Numbered from the stretch's first letter, positions 10,982 through 23,600 are shown. The stretch is DNA of 64,000 bases from Terebella lapidaria (GCA_949152475.1 OX424561.1:24174481-24238480), one strand, 5' to 3'. Numbers and translations: made by a program. Notes: generated by a model not told the origin, from the sequence alone.

Positions 10982-13760
10982 TTGACATGTGCCCCTCTGG
11001 GACAGGTCGCGCCGCTGACAACAATCGGCGGGTTGGTCGATTCTTACTTTATCTCCTCAAAATATCGCTGATTTAGGTGTATAATTCTATACCTCTGACA
11101 TTTATGTTGCTGTATGACATGTACTCTAAATGTCTCTTCGAAACATAACTGCGATACAACATCATTTATTCAAATCAAAGAAAATTCGAACAGCCCGCGG
11201 CCATTTTGCCTGTGTGGGTCGCACTAATAACCGTCCGAAACCGTCTTGGACCTTCCAGGGGGCAAATACCACTGTTCGGGACCCGAGAAAACCGCCTAGG
11301 AGTGTTTTTTTATATTTTTATTCAGATCTATCATATGATTCCGAACTATACATAAAAACGAGTTAGTCACAAGACATTGAAAGAAATATTTCAATGGGTG
11401 AAATTTTATAACATCTATAGGGAAATAATGTATAATAACTGATGGGGTTTTAACACCTCAGTCCTTGACTCATTTGACATTAATAATATTTATTTATCTC
11501 CAAGGCACGGAGAGAACACAGTAAACATACTTTTAACTGGTGCATAAAACATTTCAAGTGGTGCATTCAACTGGTGTGTTTCTTTACGTGCAATTGCAAT
11601 TACTACTGTTCAAACTTCAAAGGGTACCGATTGAAATATCAGCAAATTATTAACTTGGCTGTGATAGTGTGATCTATGAAATTATTTGAGACCGGCTTTG
11701 AGCGGTCTCCGGAATTTTAAAACCTATACTCTGAATTTTCATACTTGTTACATTGTTTCTTTGCTGATTATCTTGCGATTCCAAATGGTATCATTCTATA
11801 ACTTGGCATACTTGACCTGGGAGTCAAACAGCAAACCGAATTTCAAACTTGTATCGCGAAAATCTACTTGGCAATCTAACTCCTTGTTAAATTTGGCCCC
11901 ATCATGGACTTTGTGGGTCCGCACAGGAATTTGCATATTTGCTCGGTTGTCTTCCGGAATCAACATGTATACAAAAAGGCGAAAGATTAAAGTCCTCATA
12001 AGAAAATAACATAAAGCAGAATATATCAGTAAGACGTTCGCAACATATTTAAATGAATCTGGTAATTAGAATCATAAAACTGTAGAAGCTGTCTTGTGCT
12101 GTTCACCGTGGCTTCATCTACAGGACATTTCTCCAAAGTCTTACACACTCGATTGAATTAGGAGTCATCTCCGATACACTTGACTAGATTAAACTCATAT
12201 TCACGGCAGACCTCCAGAGGCAGAGATTGAAATAAAAGATTGAAGTTCGAATAAATATCTATCAGCAGATTTTCCTGATAAAATCGAACTCCACATATAG
12301 GAATGAAATCAAATACTTGTTGATGAGCTACATAAGGCAGTTTTGAGAAGTTGTGACAGGTAAGTCGAAGACGATACCTTCAAAATGCAGTAAGCGTCTA
12401 TATTTTCTTTTCAAAAGCATTTCAGAATAGAGGCATCGATTGGTATCTGAGCTGAATTTTTGTCTAAAACCGGCCATTAAGCTATTTCAGAATTCTGAAT
12501 TCTTGATCTGCCCCTGACATGTACATGTATAGTGTATATTATGTGGCAATGGAAAATCATCACACTTTTTTAAGTGTTGTTTAATATGCAGTATGGTTTT
12601 TTTTCATTTTGATGATGTTGAGTTGAAAGTATAGGGTTTCAAATGAAAAGACTGGTTGATACGGTATCACCGGAGAATTCACCGGAGAACATCTGCACGT
12701 AGAGGTCGTCTAGAGGTATTCGAACCAACTGCGCCACCTTTTTGCCAACATTCTGTATCCACCCATGTGATCTGCTGAAGCTTGAATAGTATTCAACTCA
12801 CTTTTGAGATAAAAAAACATGATAACCAATTGCTGGTAAGTCGATTTTCTCATTGCCAGTATGTTCATGAAATGCTGATGTTCTGGTTAGTTCAATAACA
12901 AATCTCGAACTGCATTGAAATCTGTAATCATTATGTAATTGGGACTATATTTACCGGTATGTGAAAGAATAACATTTTGCTCCTGTTTTTTCTTGCTTCA
13001 GCATTCTTTTTTGCTTCGGTGTTTTTGTTTTTTCAATGTAGATTATCTATAAAAGTCGAATTGAGGGAAGTTTGGTTATTCATTAATAGTTTAATATTTT
13101 ACTTTATATTATGATATTTTATTCATTTTTATGGTAAGTTTTAGTACTTTCGATTGTGGTTTTATTTCTATGCTTGTGACTAATTTATTTTATTTTGATC
13201 GTACTATTATCAGTATCACATTCCTATCTGAGTCAGAAAACATCTCGTCAATATTAAAACTAGTTCTTTAGTAATGTCTGTGATGAACAATGAACGCATT
13301 TCTCCTGTGGTTTTATGTTTGTATATCCACACATTATTAGTTATTAGCACAATGACATCACCCAAAAAGTTTTTCTATACAATACTGATTTTCAAACATT
13401 GATAATTACGTGCTCGTCGAGGCTGGCAATGCAATCCAGTTCCCGGGTGGTTTTCTCGGGTTCCGGACAGTGTTATTTGTTCCCTGATAGGTCCAGGACG
13501 GTTCCGGACGGTTTTTAGTGCGACCCGCACAGGCAAAATGGCCGCGCGCTGTTCGAATTTTCTTTGATTTGAATAAATAATGTTGTATTGCAGTTATGTT
13601 TCGAAGAGACATTTAGAGTACATGTCATACAGCAACATAAATGTCAGAGGTATAGAATTATACACCTAAATCAGCGATATTTTGGGGAGATAAAGTAAGA
13701 ATCGACCAACCCGCCAATTGTTGTCAGCGGCGCGACCTGTCCCAGAGGGGCACATGTCAA
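10982..13760. mobile_element. DNA transposon with about 320-bp terminal inverted repeats
   Basis: Left TIR 10982-11302 and right TIR 13440-13760 are inverted copies with high identity. Both start TTGACATGTGCCCCTCTGGG and contain the CGCGCCGCTGACAAC-type stretch. The outermost flanks are CATCTGTGC (10973-10981) and CATGTGTGC (13761-13769), an 8-of-9 match read as a 9-bp target duplication. Long TIRs with about 9-bp duplications suggest a Mutator-like element. The 2.1-kb interior has no recognisable transposase, so it looks non-autonomous. The superfamily is an inference. Confidence 0.75.
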
Positions 13761-13819
13761 CATGTGTGCAAGCATTTTACCTTTTACGAAAAATACTAGT
13801 GGCACAATCATAATATAAG

Positions 13820-15960
13820 TCAATCATTCACAATTCTTTCAAAATTGTTATATTAGGAATGTGATGTCATCATCAGAAATGTGTTATATTAGTGGTGATA
13901 TGTTGACATAGTGACTGAGAATATGCGATAATCGTCCTGGAACTTTTCATAATATCAACAATTCAGTAGTCTTTTTAGGCTCGTGATTGTGTACTTATAT
14001 AAACCTGCTTGCCTTGCTCTTGTTTTATGAGGTTCGTTTCTGAGTTCACAATTGTTACCCTCGCCCCAAAAGGGAAAGAAGGTACTACATTTGGGTGTGT
14101 CTGGCTCCCTGTCGGTTTGTTTATTTGTCTGTCCACACGCATAACTCGAAAACAAATGGGCCGATCGTCTTGGTCCTCAATTTTTGTCAAATTCGAATAA
14201 AGTGAAAATTGTATATTTGGCTATAACTCGTATTCTAATCAACATTAATTTTTCCAACTAATATTGTATTTTTCCCTGGCCAATTAACGATCGTATGATG
14301 TACGACCGATGGTCTTCAGTCCAAAACTCCCCATTATCGCCCGAGCTCGAAAATTTGGGGGTCACGATTTTACGACTTTTAAGTGTTCTGAGAAAATAGG
14401 CCATGTAGTGAAGACAGTTTTCAATCTTTCTAAACCGTTTTCGTACAGGAGATGTACCTTTATAATGGAAACAATTCTGTTAAATTTTACAGCTCAATAT
14501 CCGGCGACAAGGTCAAGGTCACAGAGAAGATCAAAATCAAAAAGTTGCAATAACTCTGTGTGTATTCAAGATTACTCTTCTCTGTTGATTTTGTATTTTT
14601 CTATAGTCAATTCCCCCATCATCTGCTCTATGACCAATGTGCGTAGATTCGAATTCCCTATCGCGGAAGGTCGAAAATGTAATGGTCATGACCTGAAATC
14701 ACAGATTAAAAATATTTCAAGTGGTAGTAATTCCAAAGCCACGGACGATTTTTTTTTTAGAATATTGGACATAAAATATGCTCTATAAATCTGAGATAGC
14801 TTGCAAAGTTTGAGATGTATTAATGAGAGGTATTATTGCTATCAAGAATTCAGGCCTTGTTCGAGGATATGGTCAAGATAGAAAAATCGCAGGAACTTTT
14901 ATTATTGATTACTTCTCGAAATTGTTTTTGTAATTTTGCTATGACCAATTCCGAACCATTTGATCGGGGATCCGACCAAAATCCCAGATTATCGCCCAGG
15001 TAGAAAATGTAAGGGTTATCATCTTTAATTTTAGTAACTAAATCTGAACGGGCGAGGGTCTGGAACTTCTGGTTGTCTCGCTTGAAAATACCGGTGAAGC
15101 ATAGAGACACTCATGCAGAGTAATGACCATTTGATGTACTGAGCAAGGAGGTGAATCGATGAATCGAAATATACATACACTGTGCATTATACATATTTAT
15201 GTAGATATGAACGCTCATCTTTATTACACTCATCTCAGGCGCTACATGTTTTTGCTGCAGAATATTGAAATTAATTCACCACCATTCGATAAGATGGTGA
15301 ACCAGCTGGAATTTACCCAGCTGGAATGAATAAATAGGATGAAATGGTGAAAAAAAAAAAAGTTTGGTAGTTTCAATGTTTCCTGGGTATGAAATTGATG
15401 TGAATGACCACCACAGACTATTTAGTTAGTAGTAAATCAGGTCAGTGACCTTGTCCTAGGACATTAATCACCATCTTGTACTTACGTGAATCCAGAGCTT
15501 TAGGGTGTTTTCCCAACAGCTAAGGCCTTCACTTCTGTGTGAGTGAGACATTACAAAGATGTACTGGAAGCATTACACCTGCAGACACACGGCACCGTCT
15601 AATCGTAGCTTTGGGTGAAATATGTCTGACGGTAAGACATATACGCTAAACAGTATCTCCAGTGCAAGTTGCTGTACGCTACTTGTTATATTGAGTCACA
15701 CAGCAGTACCCCCTCTGTCAAAAAATTACCAGTCGGTATTCATATTGCGTCATTTAATATTTCACAAATACCGATGTTTTTTTTCATTCGGTTACACATT
15801 AGTAATGAGTGTTTTGCTTCATTACCCTGGGCACTAGTTTATTTTCAGCAATTAACCTCTTGTGGTTGGGTTTCGCGTGTATAGTGTTGGTAGACGAGTT
15901 CGGGGACTGGTCCTTCTCAAACCGCAAGACCAAACTCTCATGCCCTCAAGTGTATGTTTT
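13820..15960. repeat. Segmental duplication block B
   Basis: This is the direct paralogue of block A. It lacks the 363-bp array and the Harbinger-like element but carries its own insertion, the dispersed repeat at 14055-15085. The rest of the block reappears at 29060-29280, so B was later split by about 13 kb of nested insertions, including the first Ty3/gypsy element. Confidence 0.65.
14055..15085 (+). repeat. Dispersed repeat of about 1 kb with three internal units
   Basis: It starts ACCCTCGCCCC and ends GGGCGAGGGT, short inverted ends. It has a CTGTCTG-type tract followed by CGCATAACTCGAAA, then three diverged copies of an approximately 315-bp unit (near 14285, 14620 and 14930). Each unit has a 'cgaccgatgg'-like word, 'ATTATCGCCC' and 'GTCACGA/GTCATGA'-like words. 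The same arrangement recurs at 15970-17600 plus 28259-29060. A 159-codon open frame inside (14309-14788) is not conserved between units or copies and is rejected as a gene. Confidence 0.65.
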
Positions 15961-15969
15961 TGTGTGAAA

Positions 15970-17600
15970 AAAAAACCCTCGCCGCCCTACCCTCGCCTAG
16001 GGTGGAGGTGGGGGGAGTTTTGCATTTGGGTCTGTCTGTCTCCCTGTCTGTCTGTCTGTCCGCGCGCATAACTCGAAACCAAATGGTCCGATGAATGTGA
16101 AATTTATAGGGATGAAGCGGTATGTAAGTGGCTCGGTCCGCCTCAAAGTAAAAACTAAAAACTAAAACAAAATAAAAAATATTTTTTTTTAATTTTTCTT
16201 CAGCCAATTCTCGATCGTGTGGTGTACGGCCGATGGTCGTACGACGAAAACTCCATAATCGCCCGATGTCGGGGGGCTTTACGATTATGATTATTTTTTG
16301 CCAGCGACTTTTCTGTGCAAGTGTCTGCGCTTATAACTCAAAAGACAAACATCCCAATCGATCCGAAATTTATAGGACTGAAGCGCTATGTTAGTGGCTC
16401 GGTCTCCTTTAAATTTTGTCAAAATCGAATGAAAACGGTTACCATGGCAACCAGTGGCGTACCTGATATTTTTTTCCAGGGGGGGGGGGGGGGGAGGGGC
16501 GAAACTTTCGAAATTTCCGAATATGGATATATTGTGATAGGTAGTGTTGTGATACATCATGGTGTGATGTATATTATGTGATCTCAATTATTTATGCTCA
16601 GTTATGTAGAAGGTACAGTAGAGAACATAAGTTTCTATCACTCATCAATTCCCTGAAAAGCAAAGGAGCAGCCTATACGGCGTGGGGCCCAGAAGCCAGA
16701 GCTTTTTTTCGTGTTCTGTGATTGATTCTGAGCTCTCCTCTGGCTCTGATTCTGAGCTCTCCTCTGGCTCTGGTTATTTTCACTCCCCACAAGCATGCAA
16801 TTATCTTGTCATGTTAAGTATATGTATCTCGAAACTATACATCCTGTCACTGTACATATTAGTACTTCATTTCACATCACATAATTAAAGGAAAATGACA
16901 CTCAATTGTCACCACACACGTGTGCTAAATCGACACACTCCAGTCGACGCTGAGAGATTCATTCCAGTATCTGTGAAATATATATTACGATCACTGACCT
17001 ATAAATGTTATGTAATGCTGTACAGTACTGCAACTTAATGGATTTCTTAATCAGGGATTTTAGAAAAAAAAATTGGGGAGGAGGCTGCAGCACACCCCCC
17101 CCCCCTCCCCTCCCAACATCACCACCCCAATCTAATCCCCTGGGTCTCACGCCCTTGATTTGAAACTTGAACTTAAGTCAGCAAAAAAGTATGATGATTC
17201 TGGTTGCAATCCCTGCACATCGCCTTCACACAACTTCTTCGGAATCCACGTATTGTTGTCAATACAGTTTTGGTGTTAGTGTCAACGCATCACGAAGCAT
17301 ATGCAACAAGAAGTTTCAAGCCGTATGATGCCAGTAAAAGAAACTCGAACTTCCATTCATGAATATAGACGATTTTGAGGTATAGAGATATTATATTTAT
17401 AACCCTGCGGCCTCGTGGATTATTGCTGGAGCCATTTTGATCAAAAATTCTCCTAATTACCTCCTTTTTTCATGTTTTCCGAGTTTCATTCACCTGCCGA
17501 TTTCCCGAATTTCCGCTAGAAATTATGCCGGGGGGGGGGGGGGGGGGGGGGGTGGGGCGCTGAAAATCACATAATCGGCTATAATTCTGGTTCTACTTGA
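15970..17600 (+). repeat. Second copy of the dispersed repeat, left part, with extra insertions
   Basis: It begins ACCCTCGCCG, runs through a CTGTCTGTCTGTC microsatellite and GCGCATAACTCGAAAC, then partial repeat units near 16200 and 16330. G-tracts lie at about 16480-16498 and 17528-17552. A 24-bp sequence (TCTGAGCTCTCCTCTGGCTC core) is tandemly doubled near 16727-16775. The sequence ends TTGA at the left edge of the LTR element and resumes at 28259. No coding gene is seen. Confidence 0.55.
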
Positions 17601-18336
17601 TGTGGCGATTTTGCCCTAAGCACGCGGCAGGTGATTGTAAACATAAATGCCATTTATGTGGCCTTTTCGTACTTGGCCTTGTTTTGACATGCTCCGTTCG
17701 AGCGTGCGTTGCCACGGCGACGTATTGTAATTTACGCTCCAGTAAACTATAACAATGGTTTGATTATACCTCGCGTGCGTCCTACAGCTTGTGGTGTATT
17801 ATATATACACGGGAAGCGACTCGATCGAGGAGATTGTCCGAGAGAAAGTGAACAGGACGCACGCAAGGCTCGCCATGAGCTTTGCGTTCCCTGGTCAGGA
17901 GTAGAGGGCTCCTAGAGCCCTGGGGACGATTTCCATGGGGAGGCCCGGGCTGGGAGAGACAAGTTGCTGACTCGGGGGCGTACGCCCTGTGGATCGCCAG
18001 TTCTCTCCCTTCCCGGGACGTGTGACAGAGGCTCTGGCCAGCATGTCGGACTGTACAGGGTTCCGTCCCCGAGGCAGACCGCGGCTCGCCAGGCCCCGCC
18101 AGTTAACACCGTAGGGATGAACTAGCTTCTGAACGGTGTCCGTAGGCCTGGGAGTGTCGGGTGGGCTGTTACCTGGTTACCGTTAATGCTGAAGTAGTTA
18201 CCGTGTCCGCAGCGACCTCCGGTGAGCGGCCCCGCCGCAAGGATCCGGAATAGCGGATGCGCGTCCGCAAGGACTCGGATGAGAGAGGACTATCCTCGAG
18301 GATCCCGAAGAGCGGACGGTAGTCAATAACTTTACA
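17601..18336 (+). repeat. 5' LTR of Ty3/gypsy copy 1
   Basis: It begins TGTGGCGATTTTGCCC and ends AATAACTTTACA. It is nearly identical to 27519-28254. An internal TATTATATATAC at 17797-17808 is the best candidate TATA element. The 3' part contains short repeats of CCGGA/GTCCGCA-type words. Confidence 0.95.
17797..17808 (+). promoter_or_regulatory. Candidate TATA box in the 5' LTR
   Basis: TATTATATATAC lies about 200 bp into the LTR and is repeated in all four LTRs. Its position is compatible with a U3 promoter. No transcription start can be seen from sequence alone. Confidence 0.4.
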
Positions 18337-18354
18337 TTGGTGCCGTGACCAGGA
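18337..18354 (+). other. Primer binding site, copy 1
   Basis: TGGTGCCGTGACCAGG begins one base after the LTR end. It starts with TGG, as expected for pairing with the CCA 3' end of a tRNA. The tRNA species was not determined. The site is absent from copy 2 because of a deletion. Confidence 0.75.
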
Positions 18355-18450
18355 TCAGTCCGACAGTGTTCCATCGCAGCCTACCGTCACAGTGTTGTAG
18401 CCTCCTTCGTCCCTGGGGATTGCTCGCTCCTCACGGACAACTCAAACAAA

Positions 18451-20624
18451 ATGAGTGAGAAAGACAATGGGAGGGAAAAGGGAGGAAACGTTGCGGACCG
18501 GACCCGGTCCCGCGACGGCCGGGAGCCGCTCCAGGGTGGCTCCGGCGATGGTGCGTGGAGCCGGACGTGGAGCCGAGCCCTGCGGGGCTGCAACATGTGT
18601 TGCCATCGAGGCCTAGTCTTGATGTGTTAGGTGCGGTTGACGGAGCTGGCAACGGCTCTTCACCGCGCCTGCCCTTGTCCGGACGACGTTCGTGGCAGGC
18701 GGCGCTCTTCCAGGGGATGTCTCCAGACGTCCGGAGATCCAGACATTCGGAGATCCGGACATCCGGAGGTCCGGACATCCGGAATAGAGTGCCAACTGCT
18801 GCAATCAACTCCGGATCTGCGGACCAACTCCTCCGGTTACCTAACCCGGCTGGGTGGACCCCCTCGAGGGTCTCCGGCCCGGATACCGGACGGTCCGCAC
18901 TGGGCGAGATGGACCAGCTCACCAACACACTGAGTGCGCTGGCTCCTCTAGGGCGCTACGGCCGCGCCCGGTCGCCCCAACAGGGACGATCAGATCGGCG
19001 GATCCGCTCACCCTCTCCGCGGCCACGGAGCCCTTCGGGACCCATGTCGGAGAGGGAGCAGCGGCTGATAAACGTGGCGCTTGACCAGTACAAGTGCAGT
19101 CAGCCAGTTCCGAGCGTGGATCCGACGATCCCTTACAGTCCGGGGATGACTGGGCCTATGGCTCCTCCCCATGTCCTGCCAAGTCCGCAGGCGCCAGTGG
19201 TCTCAGCAATGGGATCCGCGCCTGCTCCGCGGCTTGGAGGCACCACGCTGGCTACCGCTCTGACCGTTCCTGCGGCCGGAGTTAACGCCGCGTGGTCGAC
19301 TTACCCTGGTGCGCCAAGTGTGTTACGCGGGCAGTGGCAACCGGCGGCTCCGGCCCCGAGCTATGCTAGCTTTGCCGCCCCATCTGGAGCCTACCCCGTA
19401 GGTTCGATGGGAGCCCCGCCCGCACCTAGCCAGGGTGGGCTACAAGCGGGAATGTACCCAGCGGCGAGCGTGAGCTTTCCTGCTCCTATGTCCGCGGCGT
19501 CGATGTTTGCTCCGGCAGACTCCGTCGCAGGCGCGGGTAGCTCGCGGACCTTGCCGTCTTACACGGACGACCCCGGAGCCGGATCCGCACGTCGGGCGCG
19601 CAGCACGCGCGATAACGGGCCCGACCACTCTTCGTGGCGGAAAAGGTTCAACGGGGATAACGCCGACTTGGAGGATTACTTACTCCAAGTGTGGCGGACC
19701 GCCGTGTATGAAGGATGGACCCAGCAGGAGGCTGGGCATGTCCTCGCGGGGAGCTTGGAAGGGAAAGCTCTCGGCGTTATGCAGTGTCTGCCGGTGGGAA
19801 CGGTAACTTTCGGCGAGGTTGCCCGTCAACTTCGTTTGCTGTTCACGCCGACGACCAACAGGCGGCAGTTTGAACGGGAGTTCAAAGCACGGATCCGCCT
19901 ACCGACTGAGTCCGTGACAGAGTATGCGTTTAACCTGCGCATACTCGGCCGGAGAGCTTTTCCGGACATGGACCCCAGATGGTTTGAAACGATGCTGATC
20001 GATCAGTTCATCGATGGCCAGCCTTACCACTTAGCATACGGGCTGGCCACCCATGAAAAGCGATCGATGGAGGAGGCAATAGACTCCGCGATTGCGCTCG
20101 AGGTAGCTGTCCGCCCTAGACAGTTGCCTCCGGCCCCGGCTCCGGCCTCGGCTGTTCCCGCACAGGCGGCGACCCCTCCTCCGGCCAAAGCATCACAGGT
20201 AACCCCGTGGCAGGACCCAGTCGTCCGGGGACCCACCAGGGAACCTACCCCGCAGTGGGTTAGTGCGTCGGCACCCTTCACAGGGATGCCCGCACATGCG
20301 GCACCAGTCGCCGCGCCGTACTCGTCCTCAGACGAGTGCGACATGGAGGAATACGATTTCGGCGCCGCGCAGATGATTGCGCACTGCGTCGGGATCGAAG
20401 CTCCGGGACCCGCAGAGTGTTGCGTGTTCACCTCCGGACCAGCCCAGAACCGTCCCTGTTACTTCTGCGGAAAGCAGGGGCACTTTTGGCTGAAGTGTCC
20501 GGAGTTGTTGGAACGCCTGCGGTCGCGCGGATACCAGGGAGCCCTCCCTGGCCCGCAACGGAGGAATTCCTTCCGGTCTGGTCCTCCGGGACAGCAAGGT
20601 CGGAACCCGCGGCAGGGAAACTAG
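18451..20624 (+). pseudogene. gag: gag, Ty3/gypsy copy 1 (probable frameshift near the start)
   Basis: The structural polyprotein should form the particle shell and bind RNA. The likely start is the ATG at 18451, which parallels the start of copy 2. The frame then changes before about 18560, and the long open frame runs to TAG at 20622-20624. Visible parts are a proline/alanine-rich N-terminal half, a capsid-like region (about 19620-20110), and a CCHC zinc knuckle at 20457-20498 (C-x2-C-x4-H-x4-C). A decamer-like CATCCGGAGG repeat fills 18728-18785. The C-terminal codons overlap a frameshift signal leading into pol. Confidence 0.85.
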
Positions 20625-20658
20625 ATCCGGACGTGGTGGCGACCAACACTACGTCCGG
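20615..20658 (+). promoter_or_regulatory. Predicted -1 ribosomal frameshift signal, gag to pol
   Basis: The heptamer GGGAAAC (20615-20621) sits in the gag frame as G GGA AAC, immediately before the TAG stop. After a 5-nt spacer, CCGGACGT (20627-20634) pairs perfectly with ACGTCCGG (20651-20658) around a 16-nt loop. A -1 slip on the heptamer enters exactly the frame of pol. The heptamer is also present in copy 2 (36031-36037, minus), where the stem has one mismatch. Confidence 0.8.
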
Positions 20659-23600
20659 GGATAGTTGTTCCGTGGCAAAAGATGCCGCCCCACCCGCTGA
20701 TGAGCAGGACGAACCCCAAGTTGATATGACTTCTCCGGAAGTAGTCCTTGGAGATCAGTCTAGCTCCTCCGCGGCTGAGGCGGATGGTGAGGACTCCGTA
20801 GATGAGCCCAGCGCGTGCGAACGGTATCGCCTTACCTGCGCACTGGTGAGGGACCCCCGCTGGTACCTGCCCCTGTCCTTCGGACGGGAGCCGGTCCGGT
20901 TCCTCGTGGACTCTGGCTCGGAGGTGACCTTCGTTGCCGCAGGAACGTTTAAGAAAGAGCCCGCGCTCCGCAACCTAGAGTTGCGGGATCCCGGACCTTA
21001 CAAGCTCTATGGAGCGGGTAATGATCGCATCCGCATCCATGGCATCATCGATCTGCCTATTACCCTTGGGGACAAGGTGTACCTAACAAAGGCAATCGTT
21101 GCGGATGTCGGAGCGGCCGGGATTATTGGGATGAATTTTCTCCGGACCCACCGGGTGACCGCCAATTTCAATGCTGGCGAATTCCGGATGGGAGAGGACA
21201 CACATTTCCTCTTCCGCACGGGTCCGGCGCATTCATTTCAATTGCGGGCGGCGCGCACTACGGTTGTGCCGCCGATGAGCGAGATGATCATTGAGGCGAG
21301 GCCGCGTCGTCCCCGCATGCCCCTCGATGGTCGTCCGTGCATAGTGCAACCGGTGAGCAGTTTCGCCAAGGGAACTGGACTCGTGTTGGGTGGGGCTCTG
21401 GTCAAGTCCGACGCACGCTCGATGCCCATCCTTGTGGTGAATCCTACGGATGCTCCCGTTGTACTGCGGCGCGGCTGCGTGGCAGCTACTGCTACGCCCG
21501 CGTCGTCGAGTCGTGTCCTCCCCGACGATCCTGTCTGCCGCGCTGCGTGCACGGCGGCGGCCGCCGGAGATGACCCGTTCACCCTGCCGGACCATTTGGA
21601 ATCTCGGGTTCCGAAGGACAGGTTGGATGAAGAGCAGCGCCAAGCGCTCCGCAGACTGCTGCGGCAGTATGCGGATGTGTTCATGGGTCCTGATGGTGCG
21701 GTTGGCAAGACTGACGTCGCCAAACACCGCATCGACCTCGTGGACGAGCGTCCTCTCAAGCAGCGTCTTCGTCGGGCAGCGATAGTGCACCAAGAGGTCA
21801 TAGACCAGGAGGTGCAAAAGATGCTCGACTTGGACATCATCGAACCCAGTGACAGCCCTTGGGCCAGTCCTGTGGTTATGGTGAAGAAGAAGGACGGCTC
21901 GTGGAGGTTCTGCGTGGACTATCGGAAACTCAACGATGCCACGCGGAAGGACTCATACCCTCTCCCGCACATTGAAGATACCTTCGATGCCCTGGCCGGG
22001 TCGCACTATTTCTGTGCTTTGGATCTGGCCTCCGGGTATTGGCAGGTGGAGATGGAGGAGAGGGATCGGGCGAAGACTGCCTTCGTTACCAAGAACGGGC
22101 TCTACCAATTCAAGGTAATGGAGATGGTACTCAAAGGGTTCCTCTGGAAGCGATGTATGGTCTACATCGACGATGTCGTCGTGTATGGCCGGTCGTTCGA
22201 GGAAACCCTCACCAACCTCCAGATGGTGCTCCATCGCATCCGCGGAGCAGGGCTTAAATTGAAGCCAAGTAAGTGCGAACTATTCGCGCAGGAAACTTCA
22301 TGCACTTGGGCTTCATGGTAACGGGCACCGGAGTGAGACCAGACCCCGCAAAGGTGGCGGCCGTACAGAAATGGCCTCCGCCATGTAACGTGGCGGACGT
22401 GAGGTCCTTCTTGGGCTTCGCGAGCTACCACCGCAGGTTTATTCGCGGCTTTGCGGAGATCGCGCGTCCCCTTACTATCCTCACGGAAAAGGGCGCCGAT
22501 TTTGTTTGGTCCGCCGAGCAGGCTGACGCCTTCTCAGGACTCCGGCAGGCCTTGGTAGTGGCCCCGGTGCTGCGGCACCCTCGTCCGGACTGCGAGTTCA
22601 TCCTGGACACTGACGCGAGTAACTTTGCACTCGGCGGTGTCCTCTCGCAGATCGTGGACGGGCAAGAGCGGGTAGTAGCTTATGCGAGTGTGGCCTTGAG
22701 CCGCTCTCAAATGAACTACTGTACCACTCATCGCGAGTTGCTCGCGGTGGTTACGATGACCAAGCGCTTCCGGCACTATTTGTTGGGACGCCATTTCCGC
22801 TTGCGGACTGATCACAGTTCGCTGAGATGGCTCCTCAACTATAGTGAGGCCGATGGCTTGGTGGCGCGGTGGCTCGTCAAACTCCAGGAGTATGACATGC
22901 AGATAGAGCATCGCGCTGGTAAGTTGCACGGCAACGCGGACGGCCTGTCCCGTTGTCATAAGTGCAAGAATCCGGGTTGTGCAGGGATGGCGCCATTCCA
23001 GCAAGCCGCGGATTCGTCCTCAGACTCGGAATTGGACGTTCCGGGGAGACCGCAGGCTGCCGCCCCCTCTAACAACACGGCGGCCGGAGCGTCTAGGGCT
23101 CATCTCCGCGCGCGGACCCGCCGATATCGGCGAGGGCGTCCCGCATATGAAGCGGAGGTGCGGCTCAGCTCCAGCGAGTCTTCCTCGAGTCCGGCGGTGT
23201 ACTCCTCGTGGGTACCCTCGTCCTCTGGAGAGTCTGAGTATGAGCGGTCCTTGCCCCCTGTGGTGATGGCCGCTGCGGCGCAGCCGGACGCGACGGATGA
23301 GGAGCCTAATTACTTGGGTGGCTACTCTCCGGCGCAGATAGCTGCGACGCAAAGAGCTGACAGAGCTCTGGCACCGGTAATCACAGCCCTTGAGGCCGGC
23401 CAGAAGCCCTCGAAGGATGAGCGAAAGACCTACAGGGAGGAGACCTTGTCTCTAGTATCTCAGTGGGAACGACTCTCCTTGAGGGATGGCCTCTTATACC
23501 GGCGCTATGAGCCACCGACCCCACTCCTCCAATATGGCAGTTGGTGCTTCCGGCGGAGCTGCGGAAAGAAGTACTCCACCAGTTGCATGACCTCCGGGTG

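Noticed and set aside
11686..12009. 107-codon frame in the interior of the long-TIR transposon
   Set aside because: No recognisable transposase motif and no second piece of coding sequence around it.
14309..14788. 159-codon plus-strand frame
   Set aside because: It lies across a dispersed repeat with three internal units. The frame is not kept between units or in the other copy.
20024..20431. Antisense frames over gag and pol (for example 135-200 codons)
   Set aside because: Shadow frames of GC-rich coding DNA; the sense strand carries the conserved motifs.
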